Below, one piece after another: positions 61,273-64,000 of a stretch of 64,000 bases of DNA. This DNA is from Amyelois transitella. Taxonomy: Eukaryota; Arthropoda; Insecta; Lepidoptera; Pyralidae. A program made the position numbers and the translations under genes. The notes below the pieces were generated by a model, which was not told the origin of the DNA, made no database searches, and saw nothing but the letters and a program-made list of their open reading frames with translations. The stretch is from the NCBI RefSeq assembly GCF_032362555.1, contig NC_083510.1:8025501-8089500 (forward strand), written 5' to 3'. The first letter of the stretch is position 1, and every line of letters starts with the position of its first letter.

Positions 61273-63600
61273 TAAAACATCAAGTACATTCAATGTGTAT
61301 AATAAAATCGATTTAAATAATACATAATGATGATTCAACAGTTAAAAAGTGTAAAGTGTAGCGGAAGATCATTATAGGAAAATAAATTTAATTTATGAGT
61401 AGTAGTTTGTTGATAGTTTTATAATTACCTCATTTAGCTTAACACAAAATATATTCGACCGTTTTTTTAAATTTCTATATGAAATTATAATAAAAACTTT
61501 ATGCAGTTCATCATACAAATATCACTTTTAATCCTACGCATGTTACAATATCAGGCCTTATTGTAATCACGTAAATTAATCAATAAATTAAAATTAAATA
61601 CAATGAGATTATCGTAGAAAAGACTTGTACTTCAATAAAAATTCTAAAAAAAATATTATTATAACTTACTATCTAATAGAATCTATAAAAATATGAAAAT
61701 ACATGGTGAATGCTTGGACAGTATATGTTAAGCGTAACAATTAAAAAAAAATTGTATATAATTTAATTCAAAACTTCATTACATTTAGACTTAAAATTAA
61801 ATAATGCTGTATTTGTACAAGCATCTTAAAGCACACATAGTTTTGAGAGATTAAATCTTTTTTAAATATTTTTAATTAGTACGACTTAAAACACGTTTAA
61901 ATTACGTAAATGCTTTGATTTCTTTGTGTGATGTCTGTAGATAAAAAAATATTACAGTAATTAAAGTTATAAATTTGTTTTTTTTTTTTAGTTTTTATAT
62001 ATATTCATTACATATAATATAAAATGGACATATTGAAAGATGTGCAATGCATTATTAACGTTTTAACGTTAAGTGTTCAAAATGATTTATTTAAAAAAAA
62101 ATTGTTCTTATAATATAAGAAAAAAGTGAAATAAAACTAAGTTAATAATTAATGCGATCGGTGGTCTTACGACAAAAAGTCTCGTCAAAAATTTCAAAAG
62201 TACGAAATTGTCAATATAACATTTTATCATAAAACTGTAATACATTTTGATATCGCCATGTCTAATTTTATTAAATATATGTATGTATACTATGCTTATA
62301 TCTGAATAAAGAAGATTTTCATTGAGTCGTAGATGAAACAGATTTGAGCATTATCTGAAAGAATGTGTATTGATATTATTAGATTATAGTAATCAAGTCC
62401 CAATTTACCGCGGTAGCCTCATGCAAATTGATGATAAAAGATTAAAGACATTGCATGCACATTGACTGTTTACTAAATTTATAATATCTATTAAACTTGA
62501 ATTACATTTAGTGCTTCAAGTTAAGAATACAATTAATATTTATCCTGATATTTACTTAGTTGTCAAATTATAGCCCATACCTGCGTGAAGGACGAAGAAT
62601 AGACACCACTCGCAGGCTCACAGTATTGCATTGAAATACTTAAATAAATAAAAAAAATACATAACATATAGCTACTTTATCATACATAAGATATAAAATA
62701 TCCACCATCAAGAAAGAAGCAACCCACTTACAAAAAAAAGCAAATTCGAAATCACACTGTGAAATTGTCTTATTTTTCTGCGTTTTACAACAATATTCAA
62801 AATCTGGACCTACTAAGATTGCTTTTCTAAATTAAAGCTATACTTAAAAAATACAAGGTGTATTTTTTAAAGCCTACGCCCACAACCACGAGAGAATCTA
62901 CTAAAATCAGACTCGACTAAACTCGACAGTTCTTAAATACATACTAGTAGTAGGGATACTAAGCGCAGCAGAGTTTAAAATAAAGTATAATTTAAAGATT
63001 CCAAATTACCATGCCAAATAATAAATTAGTTTTTTAGAACCATGATTTCTTGCATGCGAAACATTATAAAAAATATAAGACGCACATTTAATATCGTTTT
63101 GTCGGAGCACTAAGATGCTTACGTATGAAAGAGATACTTGTAAATGCAATTAAGAATTAATAACATTCATAATGCTCTTTACGAGTAGCATCTTACTACA
63201 CCAACACATCCACCTTATATAATACACATTTTTGAACCTGACCATAAAACAATCATGACAAGTAGATATCTTTATACAGGATGTTAGACTAAAACGTCTT
63301 ATTAACCAGATTCAACACATAATTAAATAGTGCAAAATCGATTAAAACATTAAAATTTTAGAAACAAAAATAAGCACTCTTCCTTGTACATGTAAGTTGC
63401 AAAATGTATGAGTTCCAGTAGTGGCAAAAGGAATGGATAATTTGAAGATCCATCAAAACAAAAAAATTGCTCTGTAATTTTTTGTCTAATAATCTATAAT
63501 GCGACTGGTTAGTTAGACCTGTTCACCTTAACAACCTGTATTTTTTAAAAACGGCACCACTACATTTGCCTTTAAAGCGTAACAAATTAACAATTTAAAT
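61273..63600 (-). other. Probable long 3' UTR of the SLC44-like gene
   Basis: AT-rich sequence with no ORF of note and no recognised repeat between the minus-strand stop at 63601 and the BRX1 3' end. Several nearer poly(A)-like motifs exist, so the true 3' end may be shorter. Confidence 0.4.
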
Positions 63601-63759
63601 TCAGTACTTCTCTTGTAAGTCCTGTAGTTCCGCAGCACCATCTTGTTCGTCCCGCCTGTGCCCCCCGAGCTCGGCGAGGCGGGAATTCTTCCATTTCCCA
63701 TCGCTTCCGTTCATATTGCGATCTTCGCATACACACAGGAACAAAGAGTCCACTACCAT
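63601..63759 (-). CDS. Last coding exon of a choline transporter-like (SLC44) protein
   Basis: A TTTTCTTTTCAG acceptor leads into a phase-0 exon of 52 codons and a TGA (63603-63601). It begins MVVDSLFLCVCEDRNMNG, which matches the segment after the last membrane span of SLC44/CTL proteins (pattern VDxLFLCxxEDxxxNDG). The tail is hydrophilic and ends ELQDLQEKY. SLC44 proteins are about ten-span plasma-membrane or mitochondrial choline/ethanolamine transporters. The rest of the gene lies beyond the right edge. The family call rests on one short motif; which CTL it is cannot be said. Confidence 0.55.
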   Translation of the reverse strand: MVVDSLFLCVCEDRNMNGSDGKWKNSRLAELGGHRRDEQDGAAELQDLQEKY

Positions 63760-64000
63760 CTGAAAAGAAAAAAAATGGTTCATGAAATCTCGCTTACCTA
63801 TACAGCGACCACAAATCAGGTCTATAGAAATGCTATTTTCTACTTAAATGTATAAGGATGAAGGTTCCGCGTCGCTCCGCCGTGCAAAGACTGGCATAAC
63901 TTTCATCAAAATAGCCAATAGGAATCAATAAATTCAATAAAATCAATAAATTTAATCCGCAAATCCCTAGCGCTATTTGACATTATACATTTGTTTTGCA
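63760..64000 (-). other. Intron of the SLC44-like gene
   Basis: No exon seen. A small GC-richer phrase, GTTCCGCGTCGCTCCGCCG near 63866, looks like worn Helitron-type tail sequence but is too short to assign. Confidence 0.4.

Noticed and set aside
1-64000. CRISPR arrays, operons, integrases or attachment sites
   Set aside because: The window is eukaryotic. The repeats seen are transposon ends, SINE and Helitron copies, and short tandem repeats without spacer structure.

Overview
This window is nuclear DNA of an insect, almost certainly a moth or butterfly. The evidence is AT-rich DNA with small exons in long introns, GT-AG splice sites, many short GTACCTA-type motifs, Helitron tails of the lepidopteran Lep1 type ending in CTAG, a tRNA-derived SINE, and animal proteins with clear insect relatives. 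No bacterial operons, CRISPR arrays or genomic islands are present, and I recognised no LTR retrovirus or Polinton remains.

Layout, left to right. 1-687 is the tail of an R1-clade LINE ending in poly(A). 1206-9450 (minus) holds the two PDZ-coding exons of a Zasp52/PDLIM-like muscle protein. The rest of that gene runs off the left edge, and its 5' end may be the GC-rich block near 22.6-22.9 kb. 23227-37809 (minus) is a complete Sec63 gene in 12 exons (758 residues), whose introns carry a decayed pogo-like DNA transposon, Helitron and SINE pieces, a moth repeat family and a dead partial copy of its own exon 9. Head to head with it is ISCA1 (38465-39098, plus). PAIP1 (41546-46674, plus, 8 exons, 404 residues) follows. 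Next come two tandem D-2-hydroxyglutarate dehydrogenase genes on the minus strand (50133-54580 and 55080-58443), each with nine exons; exons 2-9 have identical lengths in the two copies. BRX1 (59123-61224, plus, 5 exons, 372 residues) is head to head with the second copy. The last coding exon of a probable SLC44 choline-transporter-like gene (63601-63759, minus) closes the window, with a long 3' UTR running back toward BRX1.

The genes are housekeeping or muscle genes, not an obvious single pathway: ER translocation (Sec63), mitochondrial Fe-S assembly (ISCA1), translation control (PAIP1), mitochondrial 2-hydroxyglutarate oxidation (D2HGDH x2), ribosome assembly (BRX1) and membrane transport (SLC44). 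The most interesting signal is the D2HGDH pair: the copy at 55-58 kb keeps the metal-site and catalytic residues but has lost the lysine that binds substrate in the human enzyme, which suggests a changed substrate. Exon models were built by eye from splice consensus, reading phase and remembered homologous proteins; no database search was run.
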